Shown piece after piece: positions 17,006 to 25,867 of a stretch of DNA of 64,000 bases. Location: NCBI GenBank assembly GCA_009782405.1, contig WRJC01000018.1, positions 3,138 to 67,137 on the forward strand, in the 5' to 3' direction. Made by a program: the position numbers and the translations under genes. Numbering within the stretch: the first letter of the stretch is position 1; each line of letters opens with the position of its first letter. The notes under the pieces are model-generated. The model was not told the origin of the DNA. It made no database searches and was given only the letters and a program-made list of their open reading frames with translations. The DNA is from Oscillospiraceae bacterium (GTDB lineage Bacteria; Bacillota_A; Clostridia; Oscillospirales; WRJC01).

Positions 17006-18628
17006 TCATTTATGCAAAACAGTCTTGACCATGCAAAATTTTTTATGACAAGCCATTCCGATTTTGTAAATGGGCATGCCTCTTTTTTGAACAGGGTCAT
17101 AATATTTTTTGTCGTCTATTTGTTTTAGCGCCGCTTGCACGTCTTTTTCCAGGCTTTTTGGAGATTTCGATTTTTTGAACTCGATGATTGCGTCAAATTT
17201 CGGCGCTTCGATGAGTATGTCATAGCGTCCAAATCCCGCTTCGAGGTTGGATGTGCATTTATACCCCAAAAGCAGCACCATGCCGAAAACGAAAACGTGA
17301 TATGTTTTTTCCAATTCATCGGAATCCGAATCGAAATAAGACAATTTCATCGAAATGAAATTAGTGAGTTTGCGGTCGAATTCCCCGGTGTTTTCAATAT
17401 TTTCGAATATTTCGAAAAATTCGCCATGCGGCCTCATTCGCAATCCCAATCCGGATAATATTTGATTTTTCCATGTGTATTGCGCTTCCATGTTCGGAAT
17501 GAAAATTTTGTATAACCTGTCGTAGGAATCGGTATTTTCCAATGGTGTATATGTCAAATATCCGGCCTGCACAGCCAACGAATAATAATGCGCATCATCG
17601 ACATTGCGCAATAACCGCGACAAATCCAGTTTGGGTTCCAAATATGTCTCGTGCGCATATCCGGGTTTTGATAACATATGCGACAAATGATCGGCGCGTG
17701 ACGGAGCGATCAAATCCGTAAGTATGTTCATGTTCCCCGTATTGGACCAGTATGTATCCAATTTGCAGCCGTTTCGAAGATATGACATCACAGAGTAGAT
17801 GTTGTACAGCAAACTTTCGCCCACGCGGACGTTGTTGTACCAGTTTCGCAATTCGGGCAATTTTTCGGTCGGGACAAGTTCGATCAATTCCTGCTCGGTC
17901 AGGGAAAAATCACCGTCGTATATGCTGCTTCGGAACACATCGTATACTTCCAGATTATTGAGGTTGCTGAACATGCTTTCTTTGGCTATTCGGGCAACTC
18001 CGGTCAATATCGCTTTTCCGATCGCCGGATTGTCTTTTAAGGCAACCCCGAATATTCCCGTTATCCATTTTTTGAATTCCGGCAGATCCGGCGAATTTAT
18101 ATTGTCCATTATCGGTTTGTCGTATTCGTCGATTATTACATATGGCTTCGCCCCGTACACAGAATAAAGATTTTTTGTTAAATCCGATAGCGCCTTGACG
18201 GCGTAATTTTTATTGTCGTTGAAATAATCGAGCAATTCCGGGCTAATTTGTTCTTCTTTTAAATAACTATAAGCAATTTGCCTGAGATTCGTTTTAAAAC
18301 ACCACTTGTAATCGTCGATATATAATTCTTTGAAATTCAAATAAATGACCGGGTATTTGTTTATTTGCCCAAATACCGGGCTGGTTTCTATGTACAGCCC
18401 GGAAAACAAACTCGCCGTTTTTTGCCCGCAATCCAAAAATGCCGCCAATGTGTTGATATTGAGCGATTTGCCCATCCTGCGCGGCCTCGTGAACAACAAT
18501 ACATTGCTAAAATCTTGCAGAACATGCTCGATAAACGCGGTTTTATCAACATATAAGTTATTGTTTCCGATAAAATCCGCAAATTGGCTCGAAGATATAT
18601 TTATGCGGTTCTTATCGCCGACATACAT
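17006..18628 (-). CDS. AAA-ATPase-like protein with C-terminal PD-(D/E)XK nuclease domain
   Basis: A 540-residue protein of the PF09820-type AAA-ATPase-like family with a C-terminal PD-(D/E)XK-like domain (DUF1703 type). The N-terminus has NLYVDKTAFIEHVL and a P-loop-like TRPRRMGKSLNINTL (about residues 46-60); Walker B-like VIIDEYDKPI is at about 165-174. The C-terminus holds EAGFGRYDILIEAPKFDAII followed by EFKKSKS, matching D...ExK of the nuclease core. RBS AGGAGGTGG is excellent. Such genes occur in many copies in gut Clostridia and Bacteroidetes; their role is not established. Its own promoter lies upstream. Confidence 0.9.
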   Translation of the reverse strand: MYVGDKNRINISSSQFADFIGNNNLYVDKTAFIEHVLQDFSNVLLFTRPRRMGKSLNINTLAAFLDCGQKTASLFSGLYIETSPVFGQINKYPVIYLNFKELYIDDYKWCFKTNLRQIAYSYLKEEQISPELLDYFNDNKNYAVKALSDLTKNLYSVYGAKPYVIIDEYDKPIMDNINSPDLPEFKKWITGIFGVALKDNPAIGKAILTGVARIAKESMFSNLNNLEVYDVFRSSIYDGDFSLTEQELIELVPTEKLPELRNWYNNVRVGESLLYNIYSVMSYLRNGCKLDTYWSNTGNMNILTDLIAPSRADHLSHMLSKPGYAHETYLEPKLDLSRLLRNVDDAHYYSLAVQAGYLTYTPLENTDSYDRLYKIFIPNMEAQYTWKNQILSGLGLRMRPHGEFFEIFENIENTGEFDRKLTNFISMKLSYFDSDSDELEKTYHVFVFGMVLLLGYKCTSNLEAGFGRYDILIEAPKFDAIIEFKKSKSPKSLEKDVQAALKQIDDKKYYDPVQKRGMPIYKIGMACHKKFCMVKTVLHK

Positions 18629-18654
18629 AAACTCCCACCTCCTATCGCATCTTT

Positions 18655-18683
18655 ATCATAACATATTTTTTTGATTTATGCAA
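18655..18683 (-). promoter_or_regulatory. promoter of the AAA/PD-(D/E)XK gene
   Basis: On the minus strand: TTGCAT (18683-18678), 17-bp spacer, TATGAT (18660-18655), about 27 bp before the start codon. Confidence 0.65.
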
Positions 18684-18737
18684 GCGTATTTTCAAAATTT
18701 AAAGGCGAATCCATGTGCAAGTCGCGGTTAGTTCGCT

Positions 18738-20231
18738 CTATTCTATATTTAGAATTATATCGACGGTTTTTTCAATCGCTTTCGTGACTTTATCCGTGTT
18801 TTTGTCTATGACCGATGCGAACTGCGCGCTGTTGGACGTCAATGCGCCGCTTATGGTGCCGTACATTCCCCAGCCGAACATTTCGTCCAGCGATATGATT
18901 TTGTTGGACAAAATTATGTCGAGCATTTCGGACGATTCTTCGTCGCGCACAAATTTGCCGTTCAATGATTTGTCGTAATATGCCGGACGCACCGTATAAT
19001 ATGATTCGGCGTTCAAGATTTCGAGAATTTGGCCTGTTTGCTCGAAATGTCGGTTGGTAATTGGCACAAATATGTGGTTCATGCACCAACTGTCCCCGAA
19101 ACAATAATAATTTTCCTGCGATTCGTCGTATTTCGGAAAAGGCAATATGCCGAAATCCGTATCCGACGCCCTCATGCGTTCGACAAGCTGCAGAACCTCG
19201 CCGAAAAATAGGCCCCTATTGTCTTCGAATGTCCTCTGCAAACCCCTCCATGTATCAGCAAAAGCGGAATCATACAAAACCAAATTCTGAGCGTGCACAA
19301 TATCATATATTTTTTCAAAAACTTGCAAAGACCTTTCGCTTCCGATTGTCAAAACCGGAAAATCTTCCGCGTTTTTTGACGTTAGGGATTCTCCCGCGCC
19401 GAACGCCAACCCTATGACCCCTCCGTTTTGTATCACAAGCCCATATCGGTCTTCTGCGCCAAACACGCCATCGCCGTTCAAGTCAAGGGGAACGTCTTTA
19501 CTCATTTCATAAAATTTATCGAGCGTCCATTTATTTTCCTTGACAAGCGCGTAAAGATTTTCAAGCATATGTTCCTGCGCTATTTTTTTATTGAACATGA
19601 TTATCCGCAGAGCGTTGTTCGCCGTCACGATCAAATCCCCGAAAGCCCCGAATTGCTTGCCTCCGATTGAAAGGAGTTCCATGATTCCCTTATCCCACCA
19701 CGGCTTTTCAAAGTCGAGATAAGGCATGGTTTTCAAATCGACAAAACTGCCCGAAGTAATCAGCGAAGGCGCTTGGTTTTGGCGTATGATCACAGCGTCG
19801 TAGGCATCCTCTCCGGACATGACGATTTTTTTGACGAAAGAAGCGCTCATTTCGTCCATTGAATAGGGAAAACCGGTTATTTCAAAATTATAGTTTTCCG
19901 TGACGTAGGCGTTTCGCCTATATGCCGCATCGTTGATCGCTTCGCCCATTTCCTCTTCGGCTTCAATTCCGTCGACGCCCCATTCGGTTTCATCGTATTT
20001 GGCGTTGTAAATAAGCCGGAAATTATACCCTTCAAGATTGAGGTTTTCCGGAACTTCGGGCAGCATTTTGCTTTTTGTTTCCGTTTCAGGCAGCATTTCC
20101 TGCGGGTCGCCGTCTGCTTGCCCGGAATTTATATTTTCCGGCTGGACATTTCCGGAATCTTTCGCGCAGGCAACCATCGAAAACAAAAACAAAACAACAA
20201 TGGCAAGCGATAAAATTTTGATTTTTTTCAT
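18738..20231 (-). CDS. solute-binding lipoprotein (ABC transporter type), paralogue 1
   Basis: A 497-residue extracytoplasmic solute-binding protein. Signal peptide MKKIKILSLAIVVLFLFSM with lipobox MVAC, Cys22. The mature protein shares a signature with three other proteins in this window: 'INDAAYRRN', FEKPWWDKGIMELLSIGGK, a calcium-loop-like DLNGDG (residues 250-255) followed by xxxEDRYG, ILPFPKYDESQENYY, and ESSEMLDIILSNK near the end. ATG 20231 follows GAGGGAAAT; an upstream in-frame ATG has no RBS. No permease or ATPase gene is adjacent. The ligand is unknown; related proteins usually bind sugars or oligosaccharides. Confidence 0.88.
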   Translation of the reverse strand: MKKIKILSLAIVVLFLFSMVACAKDSGNVQPENINSGQADGDPQEMLPETETKSKMLPEVPENLNLEGYNFRLIYNAKYDETEWGVDGIEAEEEMGEAINDAAYRRNAYVTENYNFEITGFPYSMDEMSASFVKKIVMSGEDAYDAVIIRQNQAPSLITSGSFVDLKTMPYLDFEKPWWDKGIMELLSIGGKQFGAFGDLIVTANNALRIIMFNKKIAQEHMLENLYALVKENKWTLDKFYEMSKDVPLDLNGDGVFGAEDRYGLVIQNGGVIGLAFGAGESLTSKNAEDFPVLTIGSERSLQVFEKIYDIVHAQNLVLYDSAFADTWRGLQRTFEDNRGLFFGEVLQLVERMRASDTDFGILPFPKYDESQENYYCFGDSWCMNHIFVPITNRHFEQTGQILEILNAESYYTVRPAYYDKSLNGKFVRDEESSEMLDIILSNKIISLDEMFGWGMYGTISGALTSNSAQFASVIDKNTDKVTKAIEKTVDIILNIE

Positions 20232-20256
20232 GATATTTCCCTCTTTTTTATATATG

Positions 20257-20285
20257 ATTATATTACAAACAAACAGGATTGTCAA
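20257..20285 (-). promoter_or_regulatory. promoter of solute-binding lipoprotein 1
   Basis: Minus strand: consensus TTGACA (20285-20280), 17-bp spacer, consensus TATAAT (20262-20257). This is the best consensus promoter seen in the window. Confidence 0.8.
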
Positions 20286-20365
20286 GAATTTTATATATAT
20301 TCAAAAAAAATCCAAGCCATATTTTGATATATTTTTAACGAATTATAAATTTTGCGGATATTATA

Positions 20366-20394
20366 TTGATATTTTTTTTAATATATGGTAATAT
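20366..20394 (+). promoter_or_regulatory. promoter of pgk
   Basis: TTGATA (20366-20371), 17-bp T/A-rich spacer, TAATAT (20389-20394), about 40 bp before the pgk start. Confidence 0.65.
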
Positions 20395-20434
20395 ATCTGT
20401 AAACACAAAAATATTATCCAAAGGAGTTAAAAAA

Positions 20435-21625
20435 ATGCAGGCATTCAATAAAAAAACAATTGAGGACATCGACCCGAAAGGCAAAAAAGCGCTTGTTCGC
20501 TGCGATTTCAACGTGCCAATGACAGACGGAAAAATCGACGACGACAAGAGGATCGTGGAATCCCTTCCCACGATAAAATATCTCGCAGGCAAAGGGGCGA
20601 AATTGATTCTGTGCTCCCATTTCGGGAGGCCCAAAGGCGAATTCAACATGAAATATTCTTTGGGGCCCGTGGCAAAAAAACTTTCCGAATTGCTTGGCCG
20701 CGAAGTCGCAATGGCAAAAGACGTGATCGGTGAGGATGCGAAATCAAAAGCAGCCGCGCTTTCCGAAGGGGATATAATGCTTCTCGAAAATGTCAGGTTT
20801 CACGCCGAAGAAGAAAAAAACGACCCGGAATTTTCAAAAGCATTGGCTTCTTTGGCCGAAATTTACGTAAACGACGCATTCGGTACCGCGCACAGGGCGC
20901 ACAGCTCGACTGCCGGGGTTTCTGCTTATCTTCCGGCTGTAGCGGGGTATCTCATAAACAAGGAAATATCGGTTATGGGCGGAGCTCTGGAAAATCCGGA
21001 AAGGCCGTTTGTGGCCATTTTGGGAGGCGCCAAGGTTTCGGACAAAATCGGGGTCATAACCAATCTGATGGATAAAGTCGATGCGATTTTGATAGGGGGC
21101 GCGATGGCTTACACTTTCATGAAATCGATCGGCGGAAAAATCGGGATATCGCTTTGCGAGGACGACAAACTCGATCTTGCGAGGGAACTGCTGGAAAAAG
21201 CCTATACCAAAAAAATAAAAATATATTTGCCCGTAGACCATGTGGCAGCGGACGGTTTTTCAAATAGCGCCCACTCGATCATATGCGAATGGGCGAATGT
21301 GCCGCACGGCTGGGAAGGTCTTGACATCGGGCCAAAAACGATAAATTTGTATTCGGATATAATAAAAGGCGCAAAGACCGTGGTATGGAACGGGCCAATG
21401 GGGGTTTTCGAATTCGATAATTTCGCCAATGGGACAAAAGAAGTGGCCAAGTCGGTGGCTGAAAGCGATTCGGTTTCAATAATCGGCGGCGGAGATTCCG
21501 CGGCGGCGCTCGAAAAACTCGGTTATGCGGATAAAGTGACCCATATATCCACCGGAGGCGGGGCCGCGCTCGAATTTTTGGAAGGGCTTGAACTTCCGGG
21601 CATAGCTTGCCTGCAGGACAAATGA
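20435..21625 (+). CDS. pgk: phosphoglycerate kinase
   Basis: A 396-residue glycolytic enzyme making ATP from 1,3-bisphosphoglycerate. The N-terminal substrate-binding motif VRCDFNVPM, basic-patch segment [26 protein letters not shown], hinge and nucleotide site [17 protein letters not shown], and the terminal [11 protein letters not shown] and [13 protein letters not shown] are all intact. RBS AAGGAG lies just before ATG 20435. Here pgk stands alone, without gap or tpi beside it, and is followed after about 53 bp by metal transporter genes. Confidence 0.98.
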   Translation: MQAFNKKTIEDIDPKGKKALVRCDFNVPMTDGKIDDDKRIVESLPTIKYLAGKGAKLILCSHFGRPKGEFNMKYSLGPVAKKLSELLGREVAMAKDVIGEDAKSKAAALSEGDIMLLENVRFHAEEEKNDPEFSKALASLAEIYVNDAFGTAHRAHSSTAGVSAYLPAVAGYLINKEISVMGGALENPERPFVAILGGAKVSDKIGVITNLMDKVDAILIGGAMAYTFMKSIGGKIGISLCEDDKLDLARELLEKAYTKKIKIYLPVDHVAADGFSNSAHSIICEWANVPHGWEGLDIGPKTINLYSDIIKGAKTVVWNGPMGVFEFDNFANGTKEVAKSVAESDSVSIIGGGDSAAALEKLGYADKVTHISTGGGAALEFLEGLELPGIACLQDK

Positions 21626-21678
21626 AATATAAATAATCTGCCGATAATTTGAAATGTGCCGGAAAAGGAGCAGAAAAA

Positions 21679-22392
21679 ATGCCACAATTAACCTGTAAAA
21701 ACCTGATCCTTGGCTACGAGGGGAAAACGGTGGTTTCCGGCCTTTCGTTTGAAGTGAATGCCGGGGATTACCTGTGCATTGTCGGGGAAAACGGTTCCGG
21801 CAAAAGCACGCTGATGAAAAGCATATTGAAATTGAAAGCTCCGATGGCGGGGCAAATTACGGCAGGCGACGGTTTGGAATCGAATGAAATCGGCTATTTG
21901 CCGCAACAGACCGTAGTGCAAAAAGATTTTCCCGCATCTGTTTTGGAAGTAGTGCGCTCCGGTTGCCTGAACCGCTGCGGGCTTCGCCCGTTCTATACCA
22001 AATCGGAAAAAAAGATGGCGGAAGACAATATGGAAAAGCTTGGAATTTCCATTTTGGCGAAACGCTGCTACCGGGAATTGTCCGGCGGGCAGCAGCAGAA
22101 GGCGCTTTTGGCGAGGGCTTTATGTGCCACCCGAAAAATTCTTTTGTTGGACGAACCCGTGGCCGGGCTTGACCCGAAAGCGAGTTTTGAAATGTACGAT
22201 CTGATAGAGGAACTGAACAAAAGCGGAATAACGATAATCATGATCTCCCACGACATTTCCTCTTCCGTGAAATACGCATCCCACATAATGCATATCGGAA
22301 ACCAGTCGGCACTGTTTTTCGGGACAAAAGCGGATTACTTGAAAAGCGAAGCGGGCCGCATATACGCCGGATTGGCAGACAAACGGCCATGA
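21679..22392 (+). CDS. metal ABC transporter ATP-binding protein (ZnuC/MntB-like)
   Basis: A 237-residue ATPase with Walker A VGENGSGKSTLMKS, signature LSGGQQQKALLARAL, Walker B ILLLDEPVAGLDP and H-loop MISHDI. The Q-loop region YLPQQTVVQKDFPASVLEVV matches the Zn/Mn/Fe importer family. ATG 21679 follows GGAAAAGGAG. It overlaps the permease gene by 4 bp (ATGA), which indicates translational coupling. No cognate metal-binding lipoprotein (ZnuA type) is encoded in the window, so the pair either borrows one or has it elsewhere. The metal specificity is not determined. Confidence 0.94.
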   Translation: MPQLTCKNLILGYEGKTVVSGLSFEVNAGDYLCIVGENGSGKSTLMKSILKLKAPMAGQITAGDGLESNEIGYLPQQTVVQKDFPASVLEVVRSGCLNRCGLRPFYTKSEKKMAEDNMEKLGISILAKRCYRELSGGQQQKALLARALCATRKILLLDEPVAGLDPKASFEMYDLIEELNKSGITIIMISHDISSSVKYASHIMHIGNQSALFFGTKADYLKSEAGRIYAGLADKRP

Positions 22393-23276
22393 AGGAAATC
22401 ATGGAAAAATTCATTTTGTATTTCCAGTACCCTTTTGTGCGCTATGCGCTGATTGTCAGCGTGCTCATCGCGCTCTGTTCTTCTTTGCTGGGCGTGACGC
22501 TGGTGCTTAAACGTTTTTCGTTTATCGGCGACGGGCTTTCGCACGTCGCCTTCGGTGCCGTGGCGATCGCGGCGGCCATAAACCTGACGGATAATTTTTT
22601 TTTGATGTTGCCGGTTACGGTCATTTGCGCCATACTTCTGCTGCGCACGGGACAAAACACAAAGATCAAAGGCGATGCCGCAATTGCGATGATTTCCGTG
22701 GGGGCATTGGCTGTGGGATATATAGTGATGAACCTTTTTTCAAAATCTTCAAACATAGCAGGGGACGTTTGCACTTCGCTGTTCGGTTCTACGTCGATGC
22801 TGACATTGACCGAACACGAAGTATGGCTCTGCGTGGTTTTGTCGGTTTTGGTGATTTTTATTTTTTTGTTTTTTTACCACAAAATATTCGCCGTTACATT
22901 CGACGAGGATTTTTCCATGGCGACAGGGGTAAGGGCGAAAATATATAACTTGGCGCTCGCCGTCATCATCGCGGTTGTGATTGTATTGGCCATGAATTTG
23001 GTCGGCGCCCTCCTTATTTCGGCATTGGTCATATTCCCGGCGCTTTCGGCCATGCGGGTGTTCAAGAGTTTTAAGGCCGTTACGGTGTGTTCGGCTGTCG
23101 TTTCCGCAGCCTGCGCCGTTTTGGGCATTTTGATTTCGATTGTCGGCGTGGGCGGCAAAGGCACTCCGGCGGGGGCAACCATTGTGGCCGTGGATATCGC
23201 CGTTTTTTTTGTTTTTTGCGCAGCCGGATCTATAGCGAGGAAAATCGCAAGCAAGGATGCTACTCCATTTCTGTGA
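22389..23276 (+). CDS. metal ABC transporter permease (ZnuB/MntC-like)
   Basis: A 295-residue integral membrane protein of the ABC-3 family with about eight or nine hydrophobic helices. Diagnostic features are VLKRFSFIGDGLSHVAFGAV near residue 40-60 and MNLVGALLISALVIFPALSA near residue 200, which corresponds to the conserved second half of ZnuB/MntC proteins. It starts inside the stop of the ATPase gene. Its last 17 bp overlap the 3' end of the convergent solute-binding lipoprotein gene (23260-23276), an arrangement with no terminator between the two. Confidence 0.93.
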   Translation: MKEIMEKFILYFQYPFVRYALIVSVLIALCSSLLGVTLVLKRFSFIGDGLSHVAFGAVAIAAAINLTDNFFLMLPVTVICAILLLRTGQNTKIKGDAAIAMISVGALAVGYIVMNLFSKSSNIAGDVCTSLFGSTSMLTLTEHEVWLCVVLSVLVIFIFLFFYHKIFAVTFDEDFSMATGVRAKIYNLALAVIIAVVIVLAMNLVGALLISALVIFPALSAMRVFKSFKAVTVCSAVVSAACAVLGILISIVGVGGKGTPAGATIVAVDIAVFFVFCAAGSIARKIASKDATPFL

Positions 23277-24735
23277 AAATTTTCAGCGATTTATCGATTG
23301 CCGCTTGGGAAGGCCCGGCATTTTTTTCAAACACAGAAAATAAACTTTCGCTTTTTTGCTGGACCACGTTGTCCCTGTACGCAGTAGCGAACCCTCCCCA
23401 ATTGTAAATCAAGCCCACGTCCACGATTCGCGTGGCGGCGATTATTTCGAGCATGTCGAGCGATTCGTCGTCGCGCGCGCGTTTGCGTTTCAGCGTGGAC
23501 TCAAAATAGGCCGGTTTCACGGTGTCCATTGAAACCGCGTTCATGGCGCATATTATTGCGCCGGTGCGTCCTATTTCTTCGGCAGAAGCCAAAATTCCGA
23601 ATGACATGGAATTTGTTCCCATCACGCTGTGATAGGCTTTTTGGGATGTATCGAGTTTGGGGTAGGGCAGTATCCCGAAATCGTCGTCCATGTCCCGTAT
23701 GATCTCGATCATGATCATGTTGTTGGAGATGAAAAGCGCTTCCCCTTGCGTGAACAATATCGATTCATCGCCCTGCGCGACCCGCAAAAAATTTCCGTTG
23801 GATTGTTCAAACAGACTTTTCAATTTATCCGCGGCTAAGTTGTCGCGCTCCGAAGGAGGATTTAGTATAGGGTAATCTTTTTCATCTTTGACAATCGGGT
23901 TTATGTCCGCTCCGTTTAAAAATCCGTTGGAGGAGGATTCGTTGGCGACAAATCCGAAACGGTCGCCTTTGGAAAAAATTCCGTCTCCGTTTAGATCCTG
24001 CGATCCTTCTTTCATCAAGGCGAGCATGGCGTCGATAGTCCATGCGCCGCCGCGGACAAGCTCATACGGTTCTGTCAGCCCCGAATTTTTCATTATGGTT
24101 TTGTTGAAGCAAATCGCCCAAGCCAATTGGTTCGGCTGAACCGGTATGTCGGAAAGGCAAAAATACAGTTTGCCCCCGATGGAAACGTTGTCGATGAAAT
24201 TTTGGTTCCACCATGGGGAACGCATAAAAAGGGAATCTACGGAAAACAAATCCAAAAACACGCCTCTTCCGGCTATATTCGCGCTTTCGGTGGTGTTGCA
24301 AAAAGCTAAATCGAACGCATTGTCGCCGGCTGCGGCCGAACGCAATATCAAATCCTGCATTTGCCCATTGGGATGCTGCGAATTCGTGATCTTTATGTTC
24401 AACTTCTCCTCGATGATCAAATTGCGCTTGTAGATCGCGTCGTTTATCACGTTGCCGTCTTCTTTTTCCACCACGATGTCGTTGACCGCCCTGTCGAAAG
24501 TCATGCTGGTTATCTTGAATTCATAGCCGCCGTAATCGGTTTCGGGGAAGCCGTATCCCATGTACTGCGGTTTTTCGGTTTCTCCGGTTTCGGCTTCGCC
24601 ATCGTAGGTTTCCGTTTTTTCAATCGAGCCGCTTTGGTCTGCGTCGCAGCCGTGCATGGAGAGCAAAATCAGCGCGCCCAAAACCAAAATGGAGATAAAC
24701 AAAAATACGACCGTTATATAATACAATTTTTTCAT
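23260..24735 (-). CDS. solute-binding lipoprotein-like protein, paralogue 2
   Basis: A 491-residue relative of the protein at 18738-20231. N-terminal hydrophobic segment with Cys30 in LLSMHGC, a poor lipobox, so it may be a lipoprotein or membrane-tethered. Shared signature: INDAIYKRNLIIEEKLNIKI, MRSPWWNQNFIDNVSIGGK, DLNGDG (247-252) followed by xxxxGDRFGF, ILPYPKLDTSQKAYH, and DESLDMLEIIAATR. Last gene of a three-gene minus-strand set (solute-binding protein, URO-D-like, solute-binding protein). Its 3' end overlaps the permease gene on the other strand. No transporter genes adjoin it on its own strand. Confidence 0.85.
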   Translation of the reverse strand: MKKLYYITVVFLFISILVLGALILLSMHGCDADQSGSIEKTETYDGEAETGETEKPQYMGYGFPETDYGGYEFKITSMTFDRAVNDIVVEKEDGNVINDAIYKRNLIIEEKLNIKITNSQHPNGQMQDLILRSAAAGDNAFDLAFCNTTESANIAGRGVFLDLFSVDSLFMRSPWWNQNFIDNVSIGGKLYFCLSDIPVQPNQLAWAICFNKTIMKNSGLTEPYELVRGGAWTIDAMLALMKEGSQDLNGDGIFSKGDRFGFVANESSSNGFLNGADINPIVKDEKDYPILNPPSERDNLAADKLKSLFEQSNGNFLRVAQGDESILFTQGEALFISNNMIMIEIIRDMDDDFGILPYPKLDTSQKAYHSVMGTNSMSFGILASAEEIGRTGAIICAMNAVSMDTVKPAYFESTLKRKRARDDESLDMLEIIAATRIVDVGLIYNWGGFATAYRDNVVQQKSESLFSVFEKNAGPSQAAIDKSLKIFTEME

Positions 24736-24762
24736 GATGTTTTTCCTTTCGCAGTTTGAGCC

Positions 24763-25842
24763 TTATGCTTTCACGCTTTTCAGCCAATCGGCGACTTTTT
24801 TTATCTTGTCGATTTCCGCCATGGGCGGCATGACTCCGCCCGAAGTGACCACGACCCCCCGCAAATGCGGCAATTTCAAAAATTCGTTTTCGAGGAATTT
24901 TATGATTGTGCCCGCATCTTCAAGCCAAAGCATCGCGTATGTCCCTCCGATCAGGCATTTATCCGGGCATGCGGCGCGTCCGTCCCTTAGTGTGCAATCG
25001 CCGAGCGGTGGGGCTGTGAACGCTTCAAAAGCCCTCGCTTTTGTTTTTGCCAGCTGCGGCAGCAGAGCTTTCAGATGGCCGCACATATGCAGTACCATAT
25101 TGCGCCCATAGCGCTCAAACGCCGCGCCGTAGTCCCACAAATGCCCAAAGCAATATTTTTCATATTGGGCGGGGGATATGAGCCGGGTCGAAGTGTTTTC
25201 GGTCATGTATATCAAATCAGCAGGGCAATGTTCCGCCGCGACTTCAGCCTTTTTTAAGAGCACCCTGTGCATTTCAAAAAACAATTCTTCGGTTTCCCCG
25301 GGATAGTCGGCGAGAAAATAATGGGCGTTTTCAATGCCCGCCAGCCATTCCACAAAATACATGAGCGGGGATTCACCTATGCTTGCCGCAAACACGGCTC
25401 CGCCGTCCGATTTCTTGACTATTTCCCCGCTTATTTTTTTCGCTTCAAAATCCAATTCCACCTCGCAATCGCGATACCACCGCGTCATCGTTTTTATGTC
25501 TTCGACGCTGCCAATCGGCATCTTCACGGGATGCCAAGAAACAGATTCATTGTCGTATCTGGCAATCGAGGTAAGCGTCCCCGCCGGGGTAATGTATTCG
25601 GTCAGGCGTCCGGTTCCTTCTTCCGTAATTTTCGCCGAGGTGTTTTTTCGCGATTCGCGAAAGCAAGCTCCCATCCCTTCATGGCGGTCGCTGCCTATGT
25701 ATTCATGCATTTGGGGTATGCTCATGCCATTGCCGTGAATCTTGTTATGGCGCTCTATCGCCGAGTCCAATTTGGGCCAAAACGGGATATGATCCGCGGC
25801 GGCTAAATTCAATGCGGCGAGCCATCTTTCTTTTGAATTCAT
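24763..25842 (-). CDS. uroporphyrinogen decarboxylase-like (URO-D superfamily) protein
   Basis: A 359-residue URO-D superfamily protein: N-terminal MNSKERWLAALNLAAADHIPFWP typical of the family, 'ADYPGETEELFFEMHRVL', NTSTRLISPAQYEKYC, and metal-ligand-type His/Cys in VLHMCGHLKALLPQL (about residues 251-265), then LIGGTYAMLW. The HxCG-type centre is like corrinoid methyltransferases of the MtaA/MtbA group rather than HemE. It sits between two solute-binding lipoprotein genes with gaps of about 26-27 bp, so all three are probably cotranscribed. The substrate is unknown; a link to a methylated or otherwise substituted compound captured by the lipoproteins is inference. Confidence 0.8.
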   Translation of the reverse strand: MNSKERWLAALNLAAADHIPFWPKLDSAIERHNKIHGNGMSIPQMHEYIGSDRHEGMGACFRESRKNTSAKITEEGTGRLTEYITPAGTLTSIARYDNESVSWHPVKMPIGSVEDIKTMTRWYRDCEVELDFEAKKISGEIVKKSDGGAVFAASIGESPLMYFVEWLAGIENAHYFLADYPGETEELFFEMHRVLLKKAEVAAEHCPADLIYMTENTSTRLISPAQYEKYCFGHLWDYGAAFERYGRNMVLHMCGHLKALLPQLAKTKARAFEAFTAPPLGDCTLRDGRAACPDKCLIGGTYAMLWLEDAGTIIKFLENEFLKLPHLRGVVVTSGGVMPPMAEIDKIKKVADWLKSVKA

Positions 25843-25867
25843 GCAATTTTCCCCTTTCGGCTTTTTT

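Noticed and set aside
17006..18628. AAA/PD-(D/E)XK gene as evidence of a mobile or defence island
   Set aside because: There are no flanking repeats, transposase, toxin partner or restriction/defence genes; these genes occur widely in Clostridia chromosomes.
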